From assembly GCF_018885265.1 (NCBI RefSeq), contig NZ_CP076538.1, positions 2,268,001-2,332,000 of the forward strand: a stretch of 64,000 nt of DNA, read 5' to 3'. The first letter of the stretch is position 1. The number at the start of each line of letters is the position of its first letter. This stretch comes from Amycolatopsis aidingensis. GTDB taxonomy: Bacteria > Actinomycetota > Actinomycetes > Mycobacteriales > Pseudonocardiaceae. Below, one piece after another: positions 17,305 to 25,237 of this stretch. The notes under the pieces were generated by a model. The model was given only the letters and a program-made list of their open reading frames with translations. It was not told the origin of the DNA and did no database searches. A program made the position numbers and the translations under genes.

Positions 17305-18551
17305 TCATCTCGCACCCCCTTGGTGGTGGAGGAGGTTGCGTCTGGGTCTTCGCTCGGGGTCGAGGAAGGCCGGGGGTAGGAATTCGGGTAGTCCGTTGCG
17401 TATGCGCATTGACCAGTCGGTGTGGTGGATGAGGTTGTGGTGGTACCAGCACAGCAGGGTGAGGTTGTGCAGGGCGGTGGGTCCTCCGAGGGCCCAGGGG
17501 GTGACGTGGTGGGCTTGGCATTGTTTGGGTTTTCTGCGGCAGCCGGGGAAGGTGCATCCGCGGTCGCGCAGGATCAGGGCTCTGCGGATGGCGAGGGGTA
17601 CGGTGCGGGTGCGTTGTCCGATGTCGAGGATTTCGCCTTTGCTGCCCAGGACGGCGGGCACGATGTAGGAGTCGCAGGCCATCCGCCGGATTGGGCGGCG
17701 GAGTAGGACTCCTGTCCGTGCAGGAGCCCGTATCCGGTGCCGTGTTTGAGGTCGTCGAGGGTGATGGTCACCATGACGGTGAAGGGTTCGCCCGCCTCGG
17801 TGGGCCCCTCCTCCGGACACCCCGCTACCACGCGCAGCACGTCGGCGAACGCGTCCCCTTGCCGCTGGAACTTACTCCGGCGATCCGGCTCCTCTTTGGT
17901 GCTGGCGGGTTTGGCGCGGGGTTCGATCAGCCCGGTCAGTACCGCGGCGGTTTCGGCGTCGAGGTCGAAGGTGTCGCGGAGTCGTCCGCCGCGGGTTTGT
18001 CGCCAGTCCAGGGAGCGTTCCGGTCGGGCGAGTTCGTCTTCGGTGGGTGGGGTGCCGTCTTGGTCCAGGCGGGCCAGGATTTCCCGGCCCAGGGTGGTGA
18101 TGGTGTGGGGTTCGTACTCCCGCGCCGCCTTGGTCAACAGCGCCTCGGCATGCTCCCGGTCCGGCAGGCTGACCGGCTGCGGAAACCGCGTCACGGTGGC
18201 GCGGATGGTCTCGATGTGTTCCGGCCCGATCACCCCCTCGGCCGCGGCGGCACCGACCTCGGGCAGGTCCGGCTCCAGCGGTATCCCACCCGGGCCGTGC
18301 CGCCGCACCACCGCCCGCGCATGGGCCACCCGCTGGCGGGCGTCATACGGGTTGACCCGCAGGATCTCCCGGGTCAAGGTCGGCAGGTCGCGGTAGCCCT
18401 GCTGGTTCGCGGTGTCGCGCCCGTCCAACTCGGCCAGGACCGCCAACTCGCGGGCATACAGAGCTCGCCGCTGCTGTTCGAGGTCGCCCAGCGCGGTCAG
18501 GAGTTCCTCCTCGCTCATGCGGGAGGTGTCGGTGCCGAAAGTCCTGGTCAC
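17305..18551 (-). pseudogene. DUF222/13E12-type HNH endonuclease with a single-base frameshift near 17693
   Basis: The N-terminal DUF222 part runs from the GTG at 18551 (MTRTFGTDTSRMSEEELLTAL) in one frame to about GLLHGQESYSAAQ. The HNH half continues in another frame (IRRMACDSYIVPAVLGSKGE, CTFPGCRRKPKQCQAHHVTP, NLTLLCWYHHNLIHH) to the stop at 17305. The join is GCCCAATCCGG on the coding strand. One extra base, for example CAG ATC, would rebuild Ala-Gln-Ile-Arg and a normal protein of about 415 residues. It is either a recent inactivation or a consensus error. The 3' part has a more T-rich, less biased codon use than its neighbours. An SOS-box-like site lies upstream. Confidence 0.82.
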
Positions 18552-18571
18552 AACCCCACAGTACCGCGTAA

Positions 18572-18587
18572 TCGCTCATGTGTTCGA
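18572..18587. promoter_or_regulatory. Putative LexA (SOS) box upstream of the DUF222-HNH gene
   Basis: TCGCTCATGTGTTCGA matches the actinobacterial LexA consensus TCGAAC-N4-GTTCGA at 10 of 12 defined positions. One half-site is perfect, and the spacing of four is kept. It ends 20 bp before the GTG start at 18551, a normal promoter position. Established knowledge: several M. tuberculosis 13E12-repeat genes belong to the LexA regulon. Binding here is inferred. Confidence 0.55.
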
Positions 18588-18594
18588 TACACGA

Positions 18595-19653
18595 TCAGGT
18601 GAGGTTTCCGGTGACAGCCTGTAAGACGAGGCTGGACATCGCTACCGCCAGCCACAGCAGTACCCCGAGCAGCAGGGGCCGGTGACCGGCCGCGCGCATC
18701 GCGGCGGGCCGCAGCCCGAGGCCGATTCCCGCCAGCGCTGTGGTGATCAGGAAGGTGCCGCTCGCGGAAAGGACCGGGTGCCAGGAGCCGGGGATCACGC
18801 CGAGGCTGCCCACGGCGACCGCGAGCAGGAACCCGATCAGGAACGGCGGCACGATCCGCCGCCACGGCATCGAGCCCGGGTCGAACTCCTGGCCAGCGGT
18901 GTTTCGGCGAGCGGCCAGTGCCGCCAGTGCCAGCACGATCGGGATCAGCATCAGCGTCCTGGTCAGCTTGACCACCATGCCGTGGCTGCCAGCGTCGCCG
19001 CCGTACCCGTATGCGGCGGCCACCACCGAGGAGGTGTCGTTGATGGCGGTTCCGCTCCACAGTCCGAACGCCTCGGGGCTCATCCCCATCAGGTGACCCA
19101 GCGGCGGGAACAGCAGTACGGCGGCGATGTTGCAGGTGAAGATCGTGCCGAGGGCGTAGGCGACCTCGGTGTCCTTCGGCTTGAGAACCGCGCTGGTCGC
19201 GGCGATCGCGGAGGCGCCGCAGATGCCGGTGCCGACGCCGATCAGGGTCCTGGCGTCCCCGCGAACCCCCAGCAGGTTGCCCAGCAGCCACGCGCCGCCC
19301 AGCGCGACGGCGAGCGTGCCGAGCATGACCGGGAGGGACTGCCCGCCCACCTGGACGACCTGCCGTAGCGACAGCCCGGTGCCCAGCACCACGATCGACA
19401 GTTGCAGCACCGGCTTGGCCGCCACCGCGTACCCGGGGGCGCAGCGCTTCGACCGCAGCGCAGGGACCAGCGCGGCCAGGGTCGCGCCGAGCAGGATGCC
19501 GAACACCGGGCCACCAACGACCGGCACGAACCGGCCGGCGATGGTGGCCACCGCCGCGATGAGCAACGCCACCACCAGGCCGGGTGCCACCCCCGCGAGT
19601 CCTGGGCGGATCGCGGCGTGCCGGGTGCCGGTGTCGTTCGCCTCGACCCGCAT
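18595..19653 (-). CDS. YeiH-family (UPF0324) membrane protein, putative sulfate exporter
   Basis: 352 residues from the ATG at 19653 (MRVEANDTG). There are about ten hydrophobic segments and the family motifs GTGICGASAIAATSAV, GTAINDTSSVVAAAYGYG and KLTRTLMLIPIVL. UPF0324 proteins are integral-membrane and are predicted to export sulfate or sulfite-like anions; biochemical proof is thin. An in-frame upstream ATG (19719) is rejected because that stretch contains the operator palindromes. It is divergent from a GntR/UTRA regulator with two identical palindromes between them. Confidence 0.87.
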   Translation of the reverse strand: MRVEANDTGTRHAAIRPGLAGVAPGLVVALLIAAVATIAGRFVPVVGGPVFGILLGATLAALVPALRSKRCAPGYAVAAKPVLQLSIVVLGTGLSLRQVVQVGGQSLPVMLGTLAVALGGAWLLGNLLGVRGDARTLIGVGTGICGASAIAATSAVLKPKDTEVAYALGTIFTCNIAAVLLFPPLGHLMGMSPEAFGLWSGTAINDTSSVVAAAYGYGGDAGSHGMVVKLTRTLMLIPIVLALAALAARRNTAGQEFDPGSMPWRRIVPPFLIGFLLAVAVGSLGVIPGSWHPVLSASGTFLITTALAGIGLGLRPAAMRAAGHRPLLLGVLLWLAVAMSSLVLQAVTGNLT

Positions 19654-19675
19654 CCCCCGGCCCCTCTCGGCATCT

Positions 19676-19712
19676 AATGTACGTACATTTAAATTACGAG
19701 ATGTACGTACAT
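19676..19712. promoter_or_regulatory. Two copies of the palindrome TGTACGTACA, probable GntR operators
   Basis: AATGTACGTACATT (19676-19689) and ATGTACGTACAT (19701-19712) are perfect palindromes with the same 10-bp core and centres 24 bp apart. They fill the gap between the divergent YeiH gene (19653) and GntR gene (19755), in A+T-rich DNA. Duplicated GntR/HutC-type sites usually give cooperative repression of both genes. Confidence 0.72.
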
Positions 19713-19754
19713 TGGGCAATGGGTAGGGTGACCGCGCGGACGGGAGGAGGTGAC

Positions 19755-20522
19755 ATGGTCGGGAGCACGCTGGACCGGGACACCTCGGTTCCGCTGTGGC
19801 GGCAGCTGCAGCGGCACCTGCTGACCCGGATGCGGGCGGGGGAGTTCGCCGACCACGTCCCCGGCGAGCTCGCGCTGGTCGAGGAGTACGGCGTGAGCAG
19901 GCAGACGGTGCGCCAGGCGCTGCGCCAGCTGCGGGCCGACGGCGTGATCATCTCGGAGCGCGGGCGGCAGCCGCGGATCGCGCCGACTCCGGAGATCAGC
20001 CAGCCGGTTGGCGCGCTCTACAGCCTGTTCGCCTCGGTCGAGGCGGCGGGGCTCTCGCAGCGCAGCATCGTGCGGACCTTCGACGTGCGGGCGGACGCCA
20101 TCGTCGCCGAACGGCTCGACCTGGAGGCATCCACCCCGCTGGTCTACCTGGAACGCCTGCGGCTGGCCGGGGAGGAACCGCTCGCCCTGGACCGGGTATG
20201 GCTGCCGGAGTCACTGGCCAGATCGCTCCTCGGCGCCGACTTCCGGCACACCAGCCTGTACGGCGAGCTGGACCGGCGCACCGGGATCCGGCTGGACCAC
20301 GGCAGCGAGCAGATCCACGCCGTCGTGCCTACCCCGGCCGAGCGCGCCCAGTTGCGTTGCGCCGCGGACGCGGCCGCGTTCTCCATCAGCCGGATCGGGC
20401 ATGCCGAGCAGCGGCCGGTGGAATGGCGGCATACCGTGGTGCGCGGGGACCGATTCGCGCTCACCGCCGAGTTCTCCGGCCGCGTCGGCTACCGCCTGGT
20501 CGGCTCGCCGGGCCGGGACTAG
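19755..20522 (+). CDS. GntR-family (HutC/UTRA) regulator
   Basis: 255 residues; the ATG at 19755 follows GGAGGAGG. The N-terminal wHTH includes PLWRQLQRHLLTRMRAGEF and VSRQTVRQALRQLRADGVI. The UTRA effector domain follows (LDLEASTPLVYLERLRLAGEE, LALDRVWLP, QIHAVVPTPAERAQLRC). UTRA regulators bind small metabolites. Divergence from a YeiH exporter and the paired TGTACGTACA sites suggest it controls that exporter and itself. An alcohol dehydrogenase follows 75 bp downstream and may be in the same unit. Confidence 0.92.
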   Translation: MVGSTLDRDTSVPLWRQLQRHLLTRMRAGEFADHVPGELALVEEYGVSRQTVRQALRQLRADGVIISERGRQPRIAPTPEISQPVGALYSLFASVEAAGLSQRSIVRTFDVRADAIVAERLDLEASTPLVYLERLRLAGEEPLALDRVWLPESLARSLLGADFRHTSLYGELDRRTGIRLDHGSEQIHAVVPTPAERAQLRCAADAAAFSISRIGHAEQRPVEWRHTVVRGDRFALTAEFSGRVGYRLVGSPGRD

Positions 20523-20597
20523 CGACCCGAGCGGTTCCCTCGACGGCCCGAACGGACGCGTACCCGGCCGTGCGCCGGGATTCGGATCGGAGGATGC

Positions 20598-21635
20598 ATG
20601 CGAGCCACGTTGATCTACGGCGCGGGCGATGTGCGGGTGGAGGAGGTTCCGGACCCGAAGCTGCACGAGCCGACCGATGCCGTGGTGCGGGTGCTGCGTT
20701 CCTGCATCTGTGGCAGTGACCTGTGGCCGTACCAGTCGAAGCCCGCTGCCGAGCGGGCCGATCGCATCGGCCACGAGTTCCTCGGCGTGGTCGAGGAGGC
20801 AGGCTCGGAGGTGTCCGGCCTGGTGGCAGGGGATCTGGTCGTCGCCCCTTTCGTCTGGGCGGACAACACCTGCGACTTCTGCCGTGAGGGTCTGCACACC
20901 TCCTGCCGCAACGGCGGGTTCTGGGGAGCGGGCGAGGTGGACGGCTGCCAGGGCGAGGCGGTACGGGTGCCGCAGGCGCAAGGAACACTGGTGAAGCTGC
21001 CGGTCGGCGCCGATTCCGCGTTGCTGCCCTCCCTGCTGACCCTGTCCGACGTCCTCCCGACCGGGCACCACTGCGCGCTGACGGCGGGGGTCGGTCCGCG
21101 CACGACCGTGACGGTGATCGGGGACGGCGCGGTCGGGCTGTGTGCGGTCATGGCGGCTCGACGGCTGGGGGCGGAACGGATCGTCCTGATGGGACGGCAT
21201 CCCGACCGCACCGATCTCGGCCGCGAGTTCGGCGCCACCGAGGTGGTCGCCGAGCGCGGGAAGGAAGGCGTCGAACGGGTCCGGGAGCTCACCGGCGGCG
21301 ACGGCACGTACGCGGTGCTGGAATGCGTCGGCACCCTGGCCGCGCTGGAGACGGCGTTCGGTGTGGTCCGGGCGGGCGGCAGGGTGAGCCGGGTCGGTAT
21401 GCCGCAGTACCGGGAAGCGGCGGTGGGTTTCGGCATGTTCGTCCGGAACATCACGCTGACCGGTGGCGTGGCCCCGGCGCGCGCCTATATCGACGAACTG
21501 CTGCCCGACGTGCTCGAGGGCCGGATCGAGCCCGGCCGGGTGTTCGACCGCACCATCGGCCTGAACGAGGTACCCGATGGCTACCGCGCGATGGCCGACC
21601 GCACGGCGCTCAAGGTGCTCGTCCGGCCGGAGTGA
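20598..21635 (+). CDS. Zinc-dependent alcohol dehydrogenase (MDR family)
   Basis: 345 residues. Catalytic zinc ligands: Cys38 in RSCICGSD and His59-Glu60 in RIGHEFLGVVEEAG. The structural zinc loop CDFCREGLHTSC has only three of the usual four Cys. The Rossmann motif is VIGDGAVGLCAVMAARRLGA, and GRHPDRTDLGREFGATEVV follows. This is the plant-type/threonine-dehydrogenase-like MDR architecture, reducing or oxidising an alcohol with NAD(P). The start has GGAGG upstream. It may be co-transcribed with the GntR gene. The substrate is unknown. Confidence 0.9.
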   Translation: MRATLIYGAGDVRVEEVPDPKLHEPTDAVVRVLRSCICGSDLWPYQSKPAAERADRIGHEFLGVVEEAGSEVSGLVAGDLVVAPFVWADNTCDFCREGLHTSCRNGGFWGAGEVDGCQGEAVRVPQAQGTLVKLPVGADSALLPSLLTLSDVLPTGHHCALTAGVGPRTTVTVIGDGAVGLCAVMAARRLGAERIVLMGRHPDRTDLGREFGATEVVAERGKEGVERVRELTGGDGTYAVLECVGTLAALETAFGVVRAGGRVSRVGMPQYREAAVGFGMFVRNITLTGGVAPARAYIDELLPDVLEGRIEPGRVFDRTIGLNEVPDGYRAMADRTALKVLVRPE

Positions 21636-21659
21636 TCCCGCGGCGGCTGGTGTTCCCGC

Positions 21660-22259
21660 TCACCGCAGCCGCCGGGCACGCAGCACGGTGTCGGTGACGT
21701 GCCGGGTGCCCGGCGGGGCGGGCATGGTCCGTGGCCGGGTCTCGTTCACCAGTACGGTCCAGGAGTCGTCGAGGAGCCCGGCGATATCGGCGGGGTGGTA
21801 GTAGGCGGACGGATCGAAGTGGTGATCCGGGGATGGTGCCAGGTCGGCCGGGTTGTGGCTGCCGATGAGCAGCGTTCCGCCGGGCGCGACGGCGGCCAGT
21901 AATGCCCGCAGCCCGGCGTACCGGTCGCGGGGAAACGGGAAGTACTGGGCGGACACCAGGTCGAAGGCACCGGCCGGGGGCGGGGTGCTGGTCAGGTCGC
22001 CCTGGTTCCAGGCCACCCGGCCTGCCACGTCCGTGCCCGCCGCGGCGGCACGCTCCAGCGCGACCCTGGAGATGTCCACCGCGGTGACCTGCCAGCCGCG
22101 CCGGGCCAGCCAGAGCGCGTCGGCGCCCTCGCCGCAGCCCACGTCGAGCGCCTGCCCCGGCGGTAGGTCGGTCACCTCGGTGACGAGCACACCGTTGGGC
22201 TCGCCGCTGAAGACCTGGTCGCGGCTGCGGTACATGTCGTCCCAGGACTGCGTGTCCAT
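21660..22259 (-). CDS. Class I SAM-dependent methyltransferase
   Basis: 199 residues from the ATG at 22259 (MDTQSWDDMYRSRDQVFSGE). The SAM site is QALDVGCGEGADALWLARRGW followed by VTAVDISRVALERA; the post-motif is FDLVSAQYFPF. The N-terminal WDxxYrs form is typical of tellurite-resistance TehB-like or small-molecule methyltransferases. The substrate is unknown. An upstream in-frame start (22379) is less likely because the family begins at WDDMY. Confidence 0.87.
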   Translation of the reverse strand: MDTQSWDDMYRSRDQVFSGEPNGVLVTEVTDLPPGQALDVGCGEGADALWLARRGWQVTAVDISRVALERAAAAGTDVAGRVAWNQGDLTSTPPPAGAFDLVSAQYFPFPRDRYAGLRALLAAVAPGGTLLIGSHNPADLAPSPDHHFDPSAYYHPADIAGLLDDSWTVLVNETRPRTMPAPPGTRHVTDTVLRARRLR

Positions 22260-22401
22260 GATTCCTGCCTCGATGCTCGGTCCGATGCGTCCGGAGTTCG
22301 CGGCACGGCCGGTGTACTCCGCAGCCACCAGCCTGCCGCCCCGGCGATGCGGCGGCAAAGTTCTTTGCCAGATCAGCAAGATCGGCCACCTCGGCCTCCG
22401 T

Positions 22402-22887
22402 TCAGTCCAGCACCCTGCGCAGGAACGCGGCCAGGTTCGCCCTGGTCCGTTCGGCCTGCTCGGCCACGGTGAGCGACTCGTAGATCCGCAGCCCGGCGTC
22501 CTTCTTCCCGCGCAGGTAGAGCGAGCAGGCCAGGTCGGCGCAGAGGTAGGCGCCCACCGAGTTGCCCTGCTTGCCGTCGCGACCGGCCTTGCGCGCCGTC
22601 ATCAGCGAGACACCGTCGCCGGTGTGCGTGGTCAGGCACAGCGAGCACATGCTGCGCCGGGTATGCCCGGTCTGCGGCGCCACCCGCAGGGCGACACCGG
22701 CGAGCCCGGTACCGGACTCGGCCACCAGGTAGGCGCGGTCCCGCGCCGAGGGATCCCGCCACCCGAGGAAGTCCAGGTCATCCCACGGCCACTCGGCCAG
22801 GTCCTTCGGTACGGCCAGGCGCTTCGCCTCCCCTTTCGTGCAGTTGACGAACGAGGCACGGATCTCGCGTTCGGTCATCGGTCTCAT
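22402..22887 (-). CDS. FBP-domain (EF-G-binding, FusB-like) zinc protein
   Basis: About 161 residues; the start is the ATG at 22887 (MRPMTER) or 22878. It belongs to the FBP family: TEREIRASFVNCTKGEAKRL at the start and a four-Cys zinc site, Cys81-x2-Cys84 and Cys116-x4-Cys121, around HTGDGVSLMTARKAG. FusB-type proteins bind EF-G and rescue ribosomes from fusidic acid; actinobacterial members are mostly untested. It is divergent from a TetR gene with an inverted repeat in the 62-bp gap, suggesting inducible control. Confidence 0.82.
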   Translation of the reverse strand: MRPMTEREIRASFVNCTKGEAKRLAVPKDLAEWPWDDLDFLGWRDPSARDRAYLVAESGTGLAGVALRVAPQTGHTRRSMCSLCLTTHTGDGVSLMTARKAGRDGKQGNSVGAYLCADLACSLYLRGKKDAGLRIYESLTVAEQAERTRANLAAFLRRVLD

Positions 22888-22895
22888 AGCAAATA

Positions 22896-22912
22896 GCCTA
22901 GTATGATTAGGC
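22896..22912. promoter_or_regulatory. Inverted repeat between FBP and TetR genes
   Basis: GCCTA (22896-22900), seven bases, TAGGC (22908-22912), in an A+T-rich pocket between the divergent genes starting at 22887 and 22950. Size and place fit a TetR operator overlapping both promoters. Assignment to the adjacent TetR is inferred. Confidence 0.55.
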
Positions 22913-22949
22913 AAGTAATTAATGGGACTAGCTTGGTGGAGGATGACGG

Positions 22950-23519
22950 ATGGCACGCGCGGGGGTGACCGTCGAACGCCTGACCCAGGCGGCGGCGGAC
23001 CTTGCCGACGAGGTCGGCTTCGAGAACCTGACCGTTTCGGCGCTCGCCCGCCATTTCGGGGTGAAGGACGCGAGCCTGTACTCGCATATCCGGAACGCGC
23101 GCGAACTGCGGGTCCGGGTGGCCCTGCTGGCGCTGGCCGAGCTCGCAGACCGGGCCGCGGGCGCGCTGGCGGGCCGGTCGGGCAAGGAGGCCCTGGTGGC
23201 CTTCGCCGACACCTACCGGGACTACGCGCGGCGGCATCCGGGCCGGTACGCGGCGGCTCAGCTGGAGATCGACCCGGAGACGGCCACCACCGGCGATGCG
23301 GCCAGGCACGCCGAGCTGACCAGGGCGTTGCTGCGTGGTTACCGGCTGGCAGAACCGCAGCAGACCGACGCGGTCCGCCTGCTGCATGCCACCTTTCACG
23401 GGTACGTGAGCCTGGAGACCGCGGGCGCCTTCAGCAGGCACCCGCGCGAGGTCGACGCCTCCTGGGCGGCCGCGCTGGACGCACTGGACGCCGCGCTCCG
23501 GAACTGGCCCACGGCCTGA
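22950..23519 (+). CDS. TetR-family regulator (WHG/TetR_C_33 type)
   Basis: 189 residues. The HTH is seen in LTQAAADLADEVGFENLTVS and ALARHFGVKDASLYSHIRNA. The C-terminal domain has the WHG-type pattern (RYAAAQLEIDPET, LLHATFHGYVSLETAGAF). It is divergent from the FBP zinc protein. Likely a ligand-responsive repressor of that gene and itself. Confidence 0.9.
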   Translation: MARAGVTVERLTQAAADLADEVGFENLTVSALARHFGVKDASLYSHIRNARELRVRVALLALAELADRAAGALAGRSGKEALVAFADTYRDYARRHPGRYAAAQLEIDPETATTGDAARHAELTRALLRGYRLAEPQQTDAVRLLHATFHGYVSLETAGAFSRHPREVDASWAAALDALDAALRNWPTA

Positions 23520-23540
23520 CCGGGCCGGTTCAGGCCGCCG

Positions 23541-24200
23541 TCAGACGCTGCGCAGTACCGAGACCACGGTGCCCAGCACCACGGCCGAGTCCCCGGCGAT
23601 GATCTCGTAGGCGGGGTTGCGCGGTTCCAGGTAGACGTGCCCGTTGCGGCGGCGGTACACCTTCACCGTCGCCTCCTCGTCGATCATCGCGGCGACGATC
23701 TGACCCGAATGCGCCTCCGACTGCTGCCGCACCACGACCACATCGCCGTCGCAGATCGCGGCGTCGATCATCGAGTCCCCGCGCACCCGCAGCCCGAACA
23801 CGTTCCCCCGCCCGGTGAGCTCCCGGGGCAGCTTCAGCATGTCGTCGACGTGTTCTACCGCCGAGATAGGCGTTCCCGCCGCGATGTCGCCGACCACGGG
23901 CACACTCACCGAGTCCTCGCTCGCCTCCCGGTTCGCGGGCTCCTGCAGGAACATCCGCACGTCGATCGGCCGGGACACGGTGTCACTACGCCGCAGGAAT
24001 CCCTTCTCCTCCAGGCTGGCCAGATGCTTGGACACCGAGGAGGACGACCGCAGCCCGACGGCGTCGCCGATCTGCCGGGTGCTGGGCGAGTATCCGTGCC
24101 GGACCACCCAGTCCCGGATGGTGAGCAGGATCCGCTGCTGGCGGAGCGGCAGGATCGAGGGGTCCAGGTGCCCGAAGGCACCGTCGTCGTAGCCGGTCAT
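23541..24200 (-). CDS. lexA: LexA-family repressor/self-cleaving protease
   Basis: 219 residues from the ATG at 24200. The winged helix includes YSPSTRQIGDAVGLRSSSSV and SKHLASLEEKGFLRR. The protease part has the Ala108-Gly109 cleavage bond (VGDIAAGTP), Ser143 (RGDSMIDAAICDGD) and Lys180 (EATVKVY), so autocleavage is intact. No LexA box is seen in its own upstream region, which is unusual for the housekeeping lexA, and it lies 74 bp downstream of a methyltransferase gene instead of beside nrdR or hflX-type neighbours. It may therefore be a second LexA copy. Confidence 0.88.
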   Translation of the reverse strand: MTGYDDGAFGHLDPSILPLRQQRILLTIRDWVVRHGYSPSTRQIGDAVGLRSSSSVSKHLASLEEKGFLRRSDTVSRPIDVRMFLQEPANREASEDSVSVPVVGDIAAGTPISAVEHVDDMLKLPRELTGRGNVFGLRVRGDSMIDAAICDGDVVVVRQQSEAHSGQIVAAMIDEEATVKVYRRRNGHVYLEPRNPAYEIIAGDSAVVLGTVVSVLRSV

Positions 24201-24274
24201 CCGCGGAATGGTAAAGGTCGGCGCCCGGTCCCGCGCCGGCCGGGCTACCGCGGCGGTCGGCAGGCATCGCGCGA

Positions 24275-25162
24275 TCAGACCCCGGTGCCGGCAGGGGCGC
24301 CGGCCGCGCGGGCGGCGACGAGCCAGCAGGCCGCGGTGAACCGGACCTCGGTTCCGTGCACGAAGGGGTCGAAGGCGGGACGGACCGCTTCGATCACCTT
24401 GGCACGCAGCTGATCGTCCGCCTCCTGCAGGGCCCGCCCGACCGGTCCGAGCAGGGTCAGGTAACGGACCAGTTCCCTCTCGGGCAGGGCACAGGCCACG
24501 TCGGCAGGCTGGATGTCGATCCCGGTCCAGCCACCCTCCGCCAGCAGGCGGCGGAGGCGATCCGCGTCGGCGAGGGCGAACTGACCCGGTGCGTCCGGGT
24601 CCCTGGCCGGCAGTTCGGGCAGGAGTGGTGCCGCGGCGCGTTCCGCCGTGGTCATGAACGGGTTCTCCGCCATACCGCGCCAGACGACGAAGCGGAGTTC
24701 GGCGTCCTCGGCCGCGGCGCGGCGCAGGTTGCCGAAGGCCCGGCCGAAATCGTCGAAGAACATCACCCCGAAGCGGGAAATGATCAGGTCGAAGCCGCCG
24801 GGTTCGAAGGGGTGGGACTGCGCGTCGGCGTGCAGGAAGCTCACCTGCCCGCCCTCCCGTTCGGCCTGTGCGCGCGCCGCGGCGATCATGGGTTCGGAGA
24901 TGTCGGCACCGACGCAGTGGCTCCCGGCGCCGAGCGTCCTGGCAAGGGTGCGGGTGACCCCGCCGGTGCCGCAGCCGACATCGAGCACCCGCCGCGGGCT
25001 CGCGGAGGCCGCCGGGCTCCCGGCCACCGCGGCCTCGACGAGCAGGCCTTCGATCGGCCGGAGTACCTGGTCGATCAGTTCCGCAGCCTGGAGCCAGCCC
25101 TGCCCGCCCGCTCCGTTCCACAGCTCGGCCTGTTCGTCGTTGGTCTCGCGCACGGTATCCAT
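24275..25162 (-). CDS. Class I SAM-dependent methyltransferase (ubiE-like)
   Basis: 295 residues; the ATG at 25162 follows GAGGAGA. The SAM pocket is RRVLDVGCGTGGVTRTLAR, with VGADISEPMIAAAR, then FLHADAQSHPF and FDLIISRFGVMFFDD. It begins NDEQAELWNGAGGQGW, typical of actinomycete methyltransferases paired with MerR regulators. It is divergent from a SoxR-like MerR gene with a SoxR-box-like palindrome between them. The LexA-like gene follows in the same direction. The substrate is unknown. Confidence 0.88.
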   Translation of the reverse strand: MDTVRETNDEQAELWNGAGGQGWLQAAELIDQVLRPIEGLLVEAAVAGSPAASASPRRVLDVGCGTGGVTRTLARTLGAGSHCVGADISEPMIAAARAQAEREGGQVSFLHADAQSHPFEPGGFDLIISRFGVMFFDDFGRAFGNLRRAAAEDAELRFVVWRGMAENPFMTTAERAAAPLLPELPARDPDAPGQFALADADRLRRLLAEGGWTGIDIQPADVACALPERELVRYLTLLGPVGRALQEADDQLRAKVIEAVRPAFDPFVHGTEVRFTAACWLVAARAAGAPAGTGV

Positions 25163-25211
25163 GACTGTCTCCTCGCTTGCGGCGTGCGATCGGAAGTCGT
25201 ACCGTGCCAGT

Positions 25212-25225
25212 TCAAGTCAACTTGA
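25212..25225. promoter_or_regulatory. SoxR-box-like palindrome TCAAGT-CA-ACTTGA
   Basis: A perfect 6-2-6 inverted repeat between the methyltransferase (25162) and MerR (25238) starts. The core is that of the known SoxR site, CCTCAAGTTAACTTGAGG, and the right flank (GAGG) also matches. MerR-type activators bind such sites between the -35 and -10 elements. The adjacent MerR protein is the obvious binder. Confidence 0.65.
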
Positions 25226-25237
25226 GGTCAAGGGCGG

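Noticed and set aside
13979..17557. Very long minus-strand ORF of nearly 1200 codons
   Set aside because: It is antisense to several well-supported genes (SARP end, XRE frame, F420-type, AKR, endonuclease V), has Pro/Arg/Gly-rich composition and no domain; it is a by-product of high G+C.
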